Origin: Linnemannia elongata
Taxonomy: Eukaryota > Mortierellomycota > Mortierellomycetes > Mortierellales > Mortierellaceae
Reading direction: 5' to 3'
DNA: 64,000 nt
NCBI GenBank assembly: GCA_036320915.1
Contig: JAXBDG010000002.1
Span: forward strand, 1,612,001-1,676,000
Part shown: positions 12,852 through 24,900 of the stretch, in pieces
Position numbering within the stretch: position 1 is the first letter of the stretch
Layout: each line of letters opens with the position of its first letter
Made by a program: the position numbers and the translations under genes
The notes under the pieces: model-generated
What the model saw: the letters and a program-made list of their open reading frames with translations, nothing else
What the model was told of the DNA's origin: nothing
The model's database searches: none

Positions 12852-13540
12852 AGAGGGATCGATTCTGCCTCTTTCAGTCGGTTAGAATGAATAAAAGGAT
12901 GGACCAATGCGTTGATTGTATGTGAGCACTAATGAATGACGGAAGCAGCACGGGTCAGTGAACGAGAACAAGAGTGGGTAAAAGAGAGAGGGAGAGGGAG
13001 AGAGGAAACGCAACAAAAGGGCATTTTGGTTGATTGTGTGAGCAGCGAAGGAAAGACGAGTGCGAGGTCTATGAAGGCAGAAAAAGGGAGAAAGAAAGAG
13101 AGCGCAGTTTGTGTTCTTTCCCAGGCACATGCATTGTTTTCCCACCCTTTTTATTATTTTTTTCGTTTTCTTCATGTGCATTGCATATAACCTGGGAATC
13201 GTCCAAGACATATCAGCATTGACAATGCATATCTGGTTACCTTTTCTAGTCTCCTGTTGTATCTAGTCTTGTTCACTCTTTGTCTTCCAACTCCCTATTG
13301 ACCTTCACCCATTAAGATGCCTTGCGTTGATTCGCCTGCTAATTTCGAATGTCACACGGTCAAGAGCGAAAATGAGTTTCTCTTCGTTGTCATATCTTCA
13401 ATCTCTATTATTATTGTCTCTTTTGTTTCCTTGCGCACGCACTCACACCCACACGATTACATTCACCGTCCAATCATAGTGAACTAAAACACCACGCGAG
13501 AACAAAATAATCCACATTCCCCCCTCCCCTATCGTTCCCG
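12472..13540. other. Intergenic region, no gene seen
   Basis: GA-rich sequence upstream of the two-TM gene, including a (GA)n run at 12821-12849 and GAAG-rich repeats at 12655-12760. Minus-strand reading frames here are Ser/Leu/Phe simple-sequence translations without coding character. Confidence 0.5.
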
Positions 13541-13545
13541 TCTGC

Positions 13546-14040
13546 GTGGCACCCCTTCTTCTCGATAATACATCAAGCCCACTTCCAAACAGGTGCACAA
13601 ACAATAACGCCTATATCTCTAATCGACCTGGAAGTAACGACTGTCTCGGACGAGGAATGGTTGACCCCCACCTCCGACATCAACGAGATTCGGCTCTTCA
13701 TCCTGATTCGCTTTCTTTGCCACAATACCGTAATCTCCTTCCTCGCTCACATCTCACATCGCACCCATGTTGGAACAAATTATTCTAATCCTCAATGCCT
13801 TGACACCGGTACCCCTGTCGCCCGCATCGATCCTTTAGCAAATAAACAGATCTGCGTCGTACACATTTACGAATCTATTCTCCAGGGTCGTAGCCGCTCC
13901 ATCATCGAAATGGAGCTCCCTCTTCAACTCCGCAAATCGTGTTTTAGTTACATTCCTCTGTCGCACCACTCTTCACCAACATTAATGCTGCGATCGAAAA
14001 GTGCCAGTATTATTGAGGTACATGTACAAAACACTAAATC
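13546..14040 (+). pseudogene. Possible coding remnant of unknown family
   Basis: One frame stays open from about 13515 to 14260 without an ATG before 13661. It reads TPISLIDLEVTTVSDEEWLT, SDINEIRLFILIRFLCHNTV, DPLANKQICVVHIYESILQG and RSIIEMELPLQLRK. The third-codon-position C/T bias, absence of low complexity and mixed hydrophobic-polar pattern look like real coding sequence. The patch abuts the 3' end of the broken channel gene tail-to-tail, its frame overlaps that gene's last exon, and it has no clear start, stop or splice partners. It may be a decayed gene fragment or an internal exon whose neighbours were lost. No function can be offered. Confidence 0.35.
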
Positions 14041-14042
14041 TA

Positions 14043-17000
14043 CTACCGATCGCCACTCTCCTTCAGCGACTTCAACTCAGACTGCAAATCCATCATCGCC
14101 AAACGTTGCTCTTCTAACCGCCTACTCTGCTCCGCCAACAACCTCATTTGCTCATCCGATCGACGCATTTGTTCCTCATACTGTCGGCGTTGCTCTTCTG
14201 CCCTCCGGATCTGATCCTCATGCTGCTGTCTTATCATTGACATCAAGTCGTTCTCGTCTGTAGTGCTGGCCGTCTTCGCCATTGGTGCTGCTGCCGCCTT
14301 TGAAGTCGAGGTGGCTGCAGTCACAGTCGCTCTTCTGACCAATGTTGTCTCAGGAGATCTTTTGTCAACAATGGTAGATACGACTGGTTCAACAGCTGCA
14401 GATACGGGTGATTCAACAACCGTCGTGACTGAGGTGGCTACAACCGGGGTTGTTATGGCGGTCGTTGTATCTGACACAGAAGAAGGTCCGGCCTCGTCAA
14501 TCAATCTCTGTGTTTCCTTTGTATAATCACGGACTCGTTGGCCTGTTGCGGTGTAGTAGATCGTGTCTGGAAAGTAGTTGTGGTTCTCGCGGAAACCTTA
14601 ACAAATGATCAAAAAAAAGGGGGGTGGGGGCGGGGGAGGAGGGGGAAATAAAATGAGTTGTCCATATTTTGTAGAATTTCGTCGGATGCTTTTTTTATGC
14701 ATTTCCGTGGGGGGCTGTGGATCCTTACCAGGGATATCATAGGTCATATTCTCAGCACTTTCGATGTACCGCATACGGTACTCCATCCAATCTAGCTGCC
14801 ACGACTGGTCACCGTCGCAAATGGCATTGTTGATCAAGGCTGAGTACAACAACGAAAAAAAAAAATGGAAAAAAGGAGTGAGGGTTAGAAAAGCCCGAAC
14901 CAACCACGTTCAGTCTTCAAAAAAAAAAAATGAAGCAGCTCCTTCAATTTAGACATGTACCGATAAGGACGTTCAACATGACGATGACGGTAAAGAAAAA
15001 GAAGATCATCATCATTCCATGGAATGCAAAACTATCGCTTGTAAACCCTTTCTCGACCTGGTCGTAGTTGCCGCCCTACATCCATCCAAGGAACAAAGGA
15101 GAAAAATCGACGTCAGTTTCTCGCCACACATCTCACGATTGAAAAAAAAGGACACATCACTCTCTGAAACGGTACGTTACCATCATGAAATAAGTCACCG
15201 AAAAAGCACCGAAAAGGTTGTTCGAGAACCCATCCGTGAAGTAAGAGCACTTTTCGACATCACAACCATGAAGGAGGTGCAGGATCGCAATTGAGAATCC
15301 AAGGAGACCTCCGGCAAAGACAAAGATGAACACGCGGATCGCGTAAATGGTGCGGATGATGATCGACACAAAGTGGCACACAGCCTGGAACACCCGCAGC
15401 TCAAACAACTAAGAAAAAATAAATGTAAAGAAGTGAAAAAAGGAGAGTAGAGGGTTAGGATCCGGGTGGTCATTGTGAGTTTCAAAGCATGTCAGTAATG
15501 GTAAACTAAAAAAAATAACATAACGTACAAAGTGAAGGAAGATGAAGAGGACAGAGAAACTAAGAAGACCTGGGTTCAGGCCTTTTTCAATGACACCACG
15601 AATAATCAAAAACTGGTTGACAGCGCCAGCAAGAGGTAGCAAGAAAACAAACAGATCGACCAAGTTATAGATGGACCTATGATTTGAGACAGAAAATATG
15701 CATAGAAAAGCACTTTAGGTTAATGAATGCTTGCAGACAAGTGCAAAGAGGTTGGTCAGCAATCGTATTGACACACTTACCGGATGTAACCTCGTTTGTC
15801 CTTCAGAAGTTGAACAAACTCCAGCTAGAGAAATATGAACGCGACTACAATAATAAAAATAAAGAGTCCGTCTTGTCCAAGGTTTGACTTTTTCTCTCCT
15901 TCCTTGGGAGCATCATGTTCCTGTTTTCCATAGATCTGAAGGAAGATCGCCGTCAGGACCAGAATGTAGTAGCACACTTGTCCGAGGAACCGAATCAGCC
16001 AGTAGTTGAATCCAATTGTATTCCTAATGCAAGTTACCATCAATTAAATGAAAGTGTAGGTGAGTGAAAACGAAGGGGGAAAAGGAATGTAGTTACTGTT
16101 GAACGCAGATCGTTTGTGCATACCATTTGTACTCGACCAGAGCCTTGAGTGCAGGATTGTCAAGAGTTTCCAACTCAAAAGGGTGACACTCAACTGTCGT
16201 ATTGTAGCGAAGCTTGCACTTCCTCAAGACCATCTTCCAGATCGCCTGAGGCCATGAGAAAAGTGTGTGGACAAGTGCCTCCTCCCCTCGCTGATTAGGT
16301 CCCTGCTGAGACTCTTCATCCTCAGGTCTGCGCCAGAGCAGGTTGAACGACGCCTGGAAGATGTCACGAGTAAAGTTGCTCTTTGGTGGTTTTGGTGTCC
16401 CGTCCAAATCCAGTTGCAGCACTTGGTCCTTGTGCTGATGGAGCCCCCATGGGTACGGCCTCCAAAATCTCCACTGAAATTCCAAGGGACTGGCGAGAGC
16501 GTGGTGATCGATGATGAATTCTCGACCCTGGGCAGGGAAGTATGCCATCTCTCGATAGATCTTCCGAACCAAGTCGGAGTACTGCTGCTTAGGATCAACA
16601 AGGCTTTCTATGCATTGGAGGATGGGCAGCAGGAACTGTCGGTTCTTCTCAACCCTTGCCTGATGAAGTCAATAGTCGATGGTTATTTCCAACAAGCCCA
16701 TGGCCATTGAATCCCAGCTTGCAGGTTCGAGAAGGATGGCAACTGGGTTGATCTCGATGGTCATCTCCTGAAGCGGAACCCAGCGGACTGACGACAATGA
16801 CAAAAGGTTCTTGAAAAAGTCGTAAAGGATCTTGCGTGAACTTGGCGTCCACAGGTTGGCTGTCCTGACAAGAATGTTACTCGCGAGATCGCCTGGGAGG
16901 GGGTAATAGTTGAGGTATTCACCATAGTACCGAAGGATGTCCTGCTTCACTCCGGGTTCCGCGAACTCATAGATATCCACCGCCGTCCTTAATCCATCCA

Positions 17001-19969
17001 AAAAGAAATTCGTAACGGTATTGGAAATCGGGTGCGCGATGTGGTTAAGGATCTCAATGTCACCTTCTTCCCCATACTGGTACCGGATGTATCCATGTGA
17101 GCAGATCCAAAAGTCGTAGAAGACAGGGATGTCTAGGATCAATTGCAATCGGAAGTCTCCATCAAATGTCGTCGGAACGCTCCAAACCATGAGGGTGCCG
17201 AAGGCTTCGACCAGCAGATACCGGTAGGCAGAAACGAAGGATTTTTTGTGGATGACAGCACCGTCAGGCAAGGGGACGACCATTTTCTTGGCCAGGGAAC
17301 TTGTCGTATCCGTCATGGTTACCGTCAGGGAAGATCTCTTCTCGCGCTTGAGGTGTGATCCGATATAGGTTTCTGTCGTCTCTGCCTTGAGGTGCAATCC
17401 AGAGGCGGACGTACCCTCGATGTCGTCCTGATCATGGAGATTCGGATCTTGGCACTGGCCGTTACAGCGGGTTGGAGATTTTGGATTGGAATGGTATGCC
17501 CGATCCTCGAGTCGCATGTGGCGCACTGTTGTGTTTCCCAAGTAAGAGAGACCCTGTACCGATCCGTCCATATGTTTCACAATCCAGCATTCACTTCCGT
17601 CGGGGGCCACTCGATCAACCCGCTTCATTGTTGTAACATCGAGGAGGTATCCAGGCCTTGTCTGCAGGTAGAAGTTGTAAGTTGGGGCTACACAAACAGA
17701 GAGGATACTGTCGTCGCAGACGAATTGGACACTCGATACGCACTCTTCCGGTCCAATATCATGGAAGTCGTACGATCCGTGCAGAGTCCATGTTTCCGTT
17801 TGATAGATGCTGAGACCTCGAAATCTAGGAATCGCGATGAGGGACCCATCCTCACTCATGCTGGCACATGCACTCATGAAAGCAAGCTCTTCGAAAGACG
17901 GGACCGATGTGAACGACACCAAAGTTCCCAGGATAATGTCGAACGTGAATGCGACTGATTCACTGCAAGTAGTGATAAAGCGACCTCTAAGTTGGTTGTT
18001 GATGACTGAAGAAAATACGCTCGTGCTCTGTACGCTGTCAACGATGGTGCTGTCCATAGCAATTCTACGACGGGGGGTCCAGTCCTCAAATGCGCTGTAG
18101 ACGTCGATGAATTGCCCATTGTAGGTGACGAAGAGCTCATCCTTGGGATCTGGGTTGGACTTGTCGACCATGTGAAAATATCCCAGATCCTTTGTATTCC
18201 CTGAGTCCTTGACAGGTACGCTCCACGTCGTGCCGAATGAAGGTGTTCCTCAAGGATGCCTTCGGTGATGTTCCGTCATTGTGTCGACCGCACTTATAGA
18301 CCGCAAAAAGGCTCTGGTGGGGCTTGGCTGGAGTCTCGTTCACCTTGTCGTGCTCCGCACCAGGCTGTTGAATATCCATCACGGCTACAAGAGATCCATC
18401 CCAGGAGAGGGAGAAATCGACTTCTCCTTTCGCTAAAGGCATCCAGCCAATCGGCATGGCACAGTAAGGCTTCAGGGGTGCTCTCTCAGAACCGTCGTTG
18501 TTGTCAGCAATCAGCACGCCCCTGTCTTCCTTGAAATATCTTGTGGCTTTGCTGGCGGGGTCGTGATTTTCCAGGTCCCATACTTCCAGATACTCGGCTT
18601 CCCCTACAACTGTCTTGATAACGGCAATCTTTCCATCTCCAGAATGTCTGCAGAACCTTACGCGCATCAGTTCTTCCGTCAATCTATCGTACTCGGGGCA
18701 TCCACTGCGGTTGACGTCGATAAGCCAAGATGCATGTTGACAATGCTCCCTATACAAGGGATCTGAAAAAAAGCAAAACTGTTAGTGTTATGATTCGGTC
18801 CGGTAAGAGCAATTGAAGTAAAGGCGATGATAGACTTGTTAAACGGATACTCTTACCTGTTTTGTAGAGCGTGGGAGAGTCAATGCAGAGCTCGACAAAG
18901 TGGAGGTCCAGGAATCCGAACTCGACAGGCAACTCAGGCCATGTGCTAAAGTCAAAACTGACCCTGACCCCGTCTTTGTATCCGTAGTATCTATTGAATA
19001 GCTTCCATCTAAGGACTTGGGGATCCTTCTCATTGTCCTCCGTTAATGAACCCAGTGATGACAGTCGCTTGAGCTCATGGGGTTGGATCACCTACTCCAA
19101 ATAACAATATGTATAGGAATGTGTGAGAGACTAAAGACGAACCATTCGTTTGTAAAGATATTCGACAATGATGAACATACCTTTGCGTACCTCGCATTCA
19201 AAGCCATCGTTTTCAAAGTCATTCTCAATTGATTGCACCTGGTCAAAACCGACGAGGATTGACTCGATGGAATCGATGTTCAAGTTCCGAGTTGAGACAC
19301 CTAAGACGATGTCGTAGAATGCTCCTTCTTTATGCTCAGTTGGCCTTGGGATGAGCCACTAATTAACGAGAGGAGGCGTACAGGAAGTGAGGTTTGGTAT
19401 TGTATCACAAATATGATGAGAATGCAGGCAAGCATCACACCACAAGATGCCCTACTTACGGAGGTTAATTTTTTTGAGGCATCGATCTTGACTGAAGGAT
19501 GGTACCTGGTAGAATTAATGAGAGAAAAATAAGGAAAAGAATGAGTATTCGACTGTGTTAAGTATGTTCTCGCGAATAACATTGTTGCGACGACTTCCTG
19601 TAGCTATAGGCAAAGTCGGTAAACATACTCTTCGCTCAGAGTGAGGACGCGGTCTGTTGCCGATGAGTCCTCCATTGACTCATGCGGGTACCATCGATAT
19701 GCTATTGGGCGTAATTAAGAGACAGGGTCTTTGGGTTAAGATGCTTCTGTGCAAAAAAAGGGGTCTTGGAGACGTGTGAAAATGGAGCGTAGGGGATGCT
19801 AACCGTTGATGGATGAGGATGATTCGACGAGTTCAGTATCGCCAATGCTGTTAGATGACGATGACCCGGTAGATGAAGATGCGTGCACCTCGGCAGAAGG
19901 TGATGATATATACGATGCCAGGGTTGTGGTCTGTGAGTCGTCTGATATGTCGACGATGTAATCCGCCAT
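14043..19969 (-). pseudogene. Broken TRP-like channel with propeller-like N-terminus (copy 1)
   Basis: All 12 exons of the channel family can be found with intact GT-AG borders: 19804-19969, 19629-19701, 19460-19505, 19191-19358, 18857-19091, 16124-18762, 15781-16023, 15530-15676, 15181-15408, 14961-15075, 14729-14839 and 14043-14596. Start MADYIVDISDDS matches the N-termini of the two paralogues. Three lesions break it. One extra T in a TTTT run (18175-18178) shifts the frame after VERTCQGLREY relative to the paralogues. TGA at 16669-16671 replaces a Cys codon (context IDY-stop-LHQA versus VDYCLRQA). TAG at 15825-15827 replaces the Trp of FLWLEFVQLL. The channel part is otherwise well kept: pore segment TYFMM-GGNYDQVEKGF, S6 FFFFTVIVMLNVLI-ALINNAI, post-S6 WQLDWMEYRMRYIESAENM. 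The intact splice sites suggest recent inactivation. Sequencing error could explain the homopolymer change but hardly all three. Confidence 0.85.
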
Positions 19970-21920
19970 GTCGGAAATGATGCGTGCGAGTGTGAGCCGC
20001 TGAAGAGATGTTGGTTGTGTGCTGTTAGGAGAGAAGGAAGGTGTATAGTTGAATGACAATGGTAGGCAAGACTTTAGTGTTGTGGAGCAAGTGGTAGGTG
20101 GGAGCTGGTAAAGTAGAGAGGGATACAAAGAGGAAAGCCAGGCCTTAATGGAAGAAGTGAAAGAACTTGAGAAATGAAAAATAGGCAACACAAAAATGAA
20201 AAGGGCAAATCGATCCATAAATAAGAACGCAAAAAATAGACAAGAAAAATGCCGCACACTACGCGGCGTCTGTGCTTGTGCATCTTTTATTGATCGTCTT
20301 ATGTTCTTACTCTCGTTTCATAGACAGTGATTGGCACGAGCAGCAGCCATTGTCTGCGCCATTGTCTGTGTGTGGACTGAGGCTTGATAGAATAAATAAA
20401 CAATCCCTCTCACCTCTCCTTTCTTTTTCTTCCACTACACAATGCTCTCGTTTTCACCTACTCAAGTCAGTCCGCGGAGAACAAAGTGAGCCGCAACAAC
20501 GTTCACAGTCACTCTCAAGGAGATGCCCAAAGAAGTATCCCTTTTCGCCGTTTTTTTCTTTGTTATTGTGTCTACCCTAGTAATTAGGTTTGGGCGAGCG
20601 ATTGTTAACTTTGATAGCAGTAAAAGTGGCATATATCGGCGTGTGTGATGTTATTGTTGTTAAAGGGCACGGCAGGAGGCGAGTGAGCATGAAGTGCAAA
20701 GGTAGGGCATCCGTATGGCAAAGCCGGGCTGATTTTTATCGTTATTATGATAATCGACTCTCACTAACAGAATGACGGAAAAGAAATTGATCGAGTTCAT
20801 ACTTCTTCTATGGGCGAATATGTATCTCCTGGTGGCGCGGTTCAGGTACACCTCGTCACAAGGCTCATTCCGTATCCGATGTTGTTCACACCAAGGCTAC
20901 CTTTGCATGGACTTGCATTTTCTCGGTGTGAAAGAGAGAGAGAGAGAGAGAGAGAGAAGGAAATGGAAAGAGTGAGGTGAAGGGATACGTGGAGGGGTTT
21001 GTCTGGTGCATAGTACGACAAGGATTCAGACGAAAAAAAGAGGAAAAGTAGTAAAATGAGGAAAAAATTACAGAAAGGAGGGCGAAGGGACGGAGGCTCT
21101 GAATTTTTTTTGTCCCCTCTTTTCAGTAGATCAATGCAATGGTCCGCTTTGGCAGTAAACATTCCAACCAAGAAGGCAATCTGTTTTTGTCCAAAAGTCA
21201 TTTGTCTGTTCATTTGTTCGCCTAAGGAAAAGCCTGTTAAACATATCCTCCAAAAAAAAAAAAAAAAAAAACGCAAGGCACCTTGTTGCATCTCTCCTTC
21301 ATTGTCCCACTTAGCTTTCTTTTCTTTCAGTTTCCTTTCTCCCACCTTACAAGCCCAGAACAAAAGAACGAATCCTAAAGGTGTTACAGGAAGAGGGACA
21401 ACCATACATTGCACATGTAAACGATCGATACTCTTGCTGTCTACTTATTTTGGCCTTCAGAAACCAAGGGTGCGTCCATGGTCATTCGGCAAGCCTTGAT
21501 TCACAGATTGCATGAGTTTCTTGAGCAAAGGTAAAGAGATGCAAAAAAACCTTCCCTTGTACTTTTGGATTCGTATTGTACTGAAACAGGTATTTCTTTG
21601 TGGCTCTGGAGATGATTGCCGTAGGGCGGTGCAAAGCTAAACTGGATTAAGACAAAAGCAGCCTTTGTTGTAAGAGGGCTAGTCGCGAGTTCGACTTTTT
21701 TATCCACCCTTGGCGAAGGAGGGCGAGGAGAGAAAGAGACAAGAAACAAGTATAGAAATTGTTGACTGAGACTCGATAAAATGAGATTTTTTGGTTGCGT
21801 TCTGGTCCCGGATCACAGGCCTTCATTCTTATCCGTGTCACCCAACACTCAACTCAAAACATTCAAATCATATGTGTTAATTTTATTTACAGTCTTCTAA
21901 ACAACATCACCCATCCTCGT
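19970..21920. other. Intergenic region between channel copies 1 and 2
   Basis: About 1.95 kb with no convincing gene. It should include the promoter of copy 1 (right of 19969) and the 3' flank of copy 2. A GA microsatellite lies at 20934-20957 and a 20-base A run near 21253-21272. Reading frames here are short and low in complexity. Confidence 0.5.
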
Positions 21921-24900
21921 TCACCGCTCCAGCTTGGCCAAAATCTGAACTAACATCTGCTGCTGCTCACTCAGCTGCTGTTTCAACTCGTCGATTTGCT
22001 TCTCAGAGCTTGCCTGCACAGACTCCAATTGCTTCCGTAAGTCAGTCTCTCCCGAAGGTGTCATCTGAGCATCGATTGCAGGATCGCGACGACGAGTTCC
22101 CATCCGGGCCAGCTCCGATTTCTCGGCGGGAACTGCAGCGACAACAGCATTCGAGGTTGCAGATAAAGTAGATTCAGGGAGCTGCTTGGCCAGACCGCCA
22201 GCTTCTGGTGCACTCTGTTCTTTGATTTCTCTTGTCTTCTTCTCGTAATTGCGCACCTGCTGTGGAGTGCCCGTATAGTAGATTGTGTCCGGGAAATAAT
22301 TGTGCTCCTCACGGAAACCTAAGGTTGGAAAAAAAAAGAATGAGAAAAATAATATGCCAGCCATTAGAATTACTCAAAACCTACCGAGTAGGGTATCAAA
22401 ACACGCTTCGTTTTTATGGTTACGAGTACTTACCTGGGATGTCGTAGCTCATGTTCTCAGCACTCTCGACGTAGCGCATACGGTACTCCAGCCAGTCCAA
22501 CTGCCAAGTCTGATCGCCATCGTCGATCGCATTGTTGATCAAGGCTATGCAGTGGCAAAAGAATGGATATCAGCTAACCGATGGAATCAAGAAAAAAAAG
22601 ACATGCTGCTAAAAAAGGGGGATGCGAGCTGGTAAAATACAATTGAGAACTTACCAATGAGAACATTCAACATGAGAATGACGGTAAAGAAGAAGAACAC
22701 AATCATCATCATATGGAATGCGAAATTGTTGCCCGCGAAGCCATTTTCGACCGGGTCATAATTGCCTCCCTATCAGGGTCAAAAAAAAAAAGACAATTTT
22801 GTGGTTATTAATACCATCTCAAATACCACAAGTTTTTTTTTCCTTGTGCTGGCGTAGCAATTACATATCAGCCGCACTTACCATCATGAAATAGGTCATT
22901 GAAAAGGCGCGGAGCAGGTTCGATGTAAAGCCCTCCATGTAGTAAGAGCAGTCACTGGATGTACAGACATGGTAGAGATGAACAATGGCGATAGAGAATG
23001 CCAAAAGTCCACCAGCAAAGACGAAGAAAAAGACGCGGATAGCGTATATGGCACGGATGATGATCGATACAAAGTGACACACAGCCTGGAACACCCGCAG
23101 CTCGAACAACTAAATGTAAAGAAGAGGAAGAAAGAGTGTAGTGGGTCAGAATCCGTGTAGTTTTTTTGAGCTCCAAAGTATGCCTGTCATAGATAGCCAA
23201 ATAATAACATAGCTTACAAAGTGAAGGAAGATGAAGAGGACAGAGAAACTAAGAAGGCCAGGATTCAGACCCAACTCGACTACGCCCTGTATTATCAAGA
23301 TCTGATCGATCGCACCAGCGAGAGGCAACAAGAACACGAGCAAGTCGACCATATTGTAGACGGACCTGTTATGGGATGGGTGTTGAGCATCGAGAGCGAG
23401 AGGTGGTTAGTTCTAACTACTATCTTGTTTATCACCAACGGATGCCTTCACGAATCATAGGAACACATGACTGGTTAACTCACCGGATGTAGGCTTGCTT
23501 GTCCTTCAGGAGTTGAACAAACTCCAGCCAGAGGAAAACGAACGCGACCACAATGATCGCAACAAAGAGGCTCTCCAGACCAAGATCGATCCTGCCATTA
23601 TGCTCCTCCGCGATATCCGGACCCCTTTTAATCTGAAGGAAGATGGCCGTCAGAACCATGATGTAGTAACACATTTGGCCAAGGAATCGGACAAACCAGT
23701 ATTTGAACCCAATCGTGTTCCTACAATGAAGAATCAGTATAGAGGGTGAATGTCAATACTTAGTAACAGTATCATCAAAAAAAAGAAACGCTAGAATGAA
23801 ATTTACCATTTGTACTCGACCAGGGCCATGAGTGCAGGGTTGTCGAGTGTCTCGAGCTCGAAGGGGTAGCACTGGATTGTTGTATTGTAGCGTAACTTGC
23901 ACTTTCTCAAGACCATCGTCCAAATAGCATGGGGCCAAGAGAACAAGTTTTTGGCGGTGGCCGCTCCCTTTGATCCATCAGAGCTATCCTGAGATCCCGC
24001 ATCCTCAGCCTTGTGCCAGAGCAGGTCGAACGATGCCTGGAAAATATCGCGGGTGAAATTGCCTTTGGGTGGATTGGGGATGTTTTTGGCGTTGAACTGC
24101 AGGACTTGATCCCTGTATTGGTGAAGACCCCATGGGTAAGTCTGCCAGAACTTCCATCGGAATGTCCAAGGGTTGATGAGGGTATGGTTGGCGACGATGA
24201 AGTCACGGCCTTGAGAGGGAAAGAACGCCAGCTCTCGATATATAGTCTGGGCCATCTCGGAGTACAGCTGCTTGGAGTCGACAAGGGAAGGGAGACATTG
24301 CAGGATCGGGGACAGAAAGTGAGGGTCCTGCATTGCCTTTGCCTGGCGGAGACAATAGTCGACGATGATCTGAGCACCGACGTTGGCCAATGGCTCTGTC
24401 TCGGCGTTTTTGAGGAATGAGGCCAAGGGGTTCATCTCGACGGTCATATTGTAAGGCGGGATCCAGTATACGCCAGGGAACGATAAGAGATCCTTGGTGA
24501 GTGCGAAGTTGCAAATCATATTGTGGCTGTCTCCGTACCTGATCGAAGAGATAAAGCTAATCAAGTTCCAAGATTCGTCGTCCTTGTCAGGATAGGTGTT
24601 GATGTGCCGTCCATAATAGCGGAGAATATCTTGCCTCAGACCAACATCCGCGAACTCGTAGAACCCCACCATGATTGCCAGTCCATCCAAGAACTCCATC
24701 GCAAGAGGTTCAGTAAACGGTTGTCTAACATGGCCGACGTGATGCCGCCCCTCTTCGCCCTCATCGCTACTCCTAGAGACGATCCCGTGGGGGCAAATGG
24801 TCCATTCCTTATCAGCTTCGCCATCGAGGATCATCTGTAGGCGGAACTCCCCTTCAAATGTTGTCGGAACACTCCATGCCATAAATGTGCCGCTGGCTAC

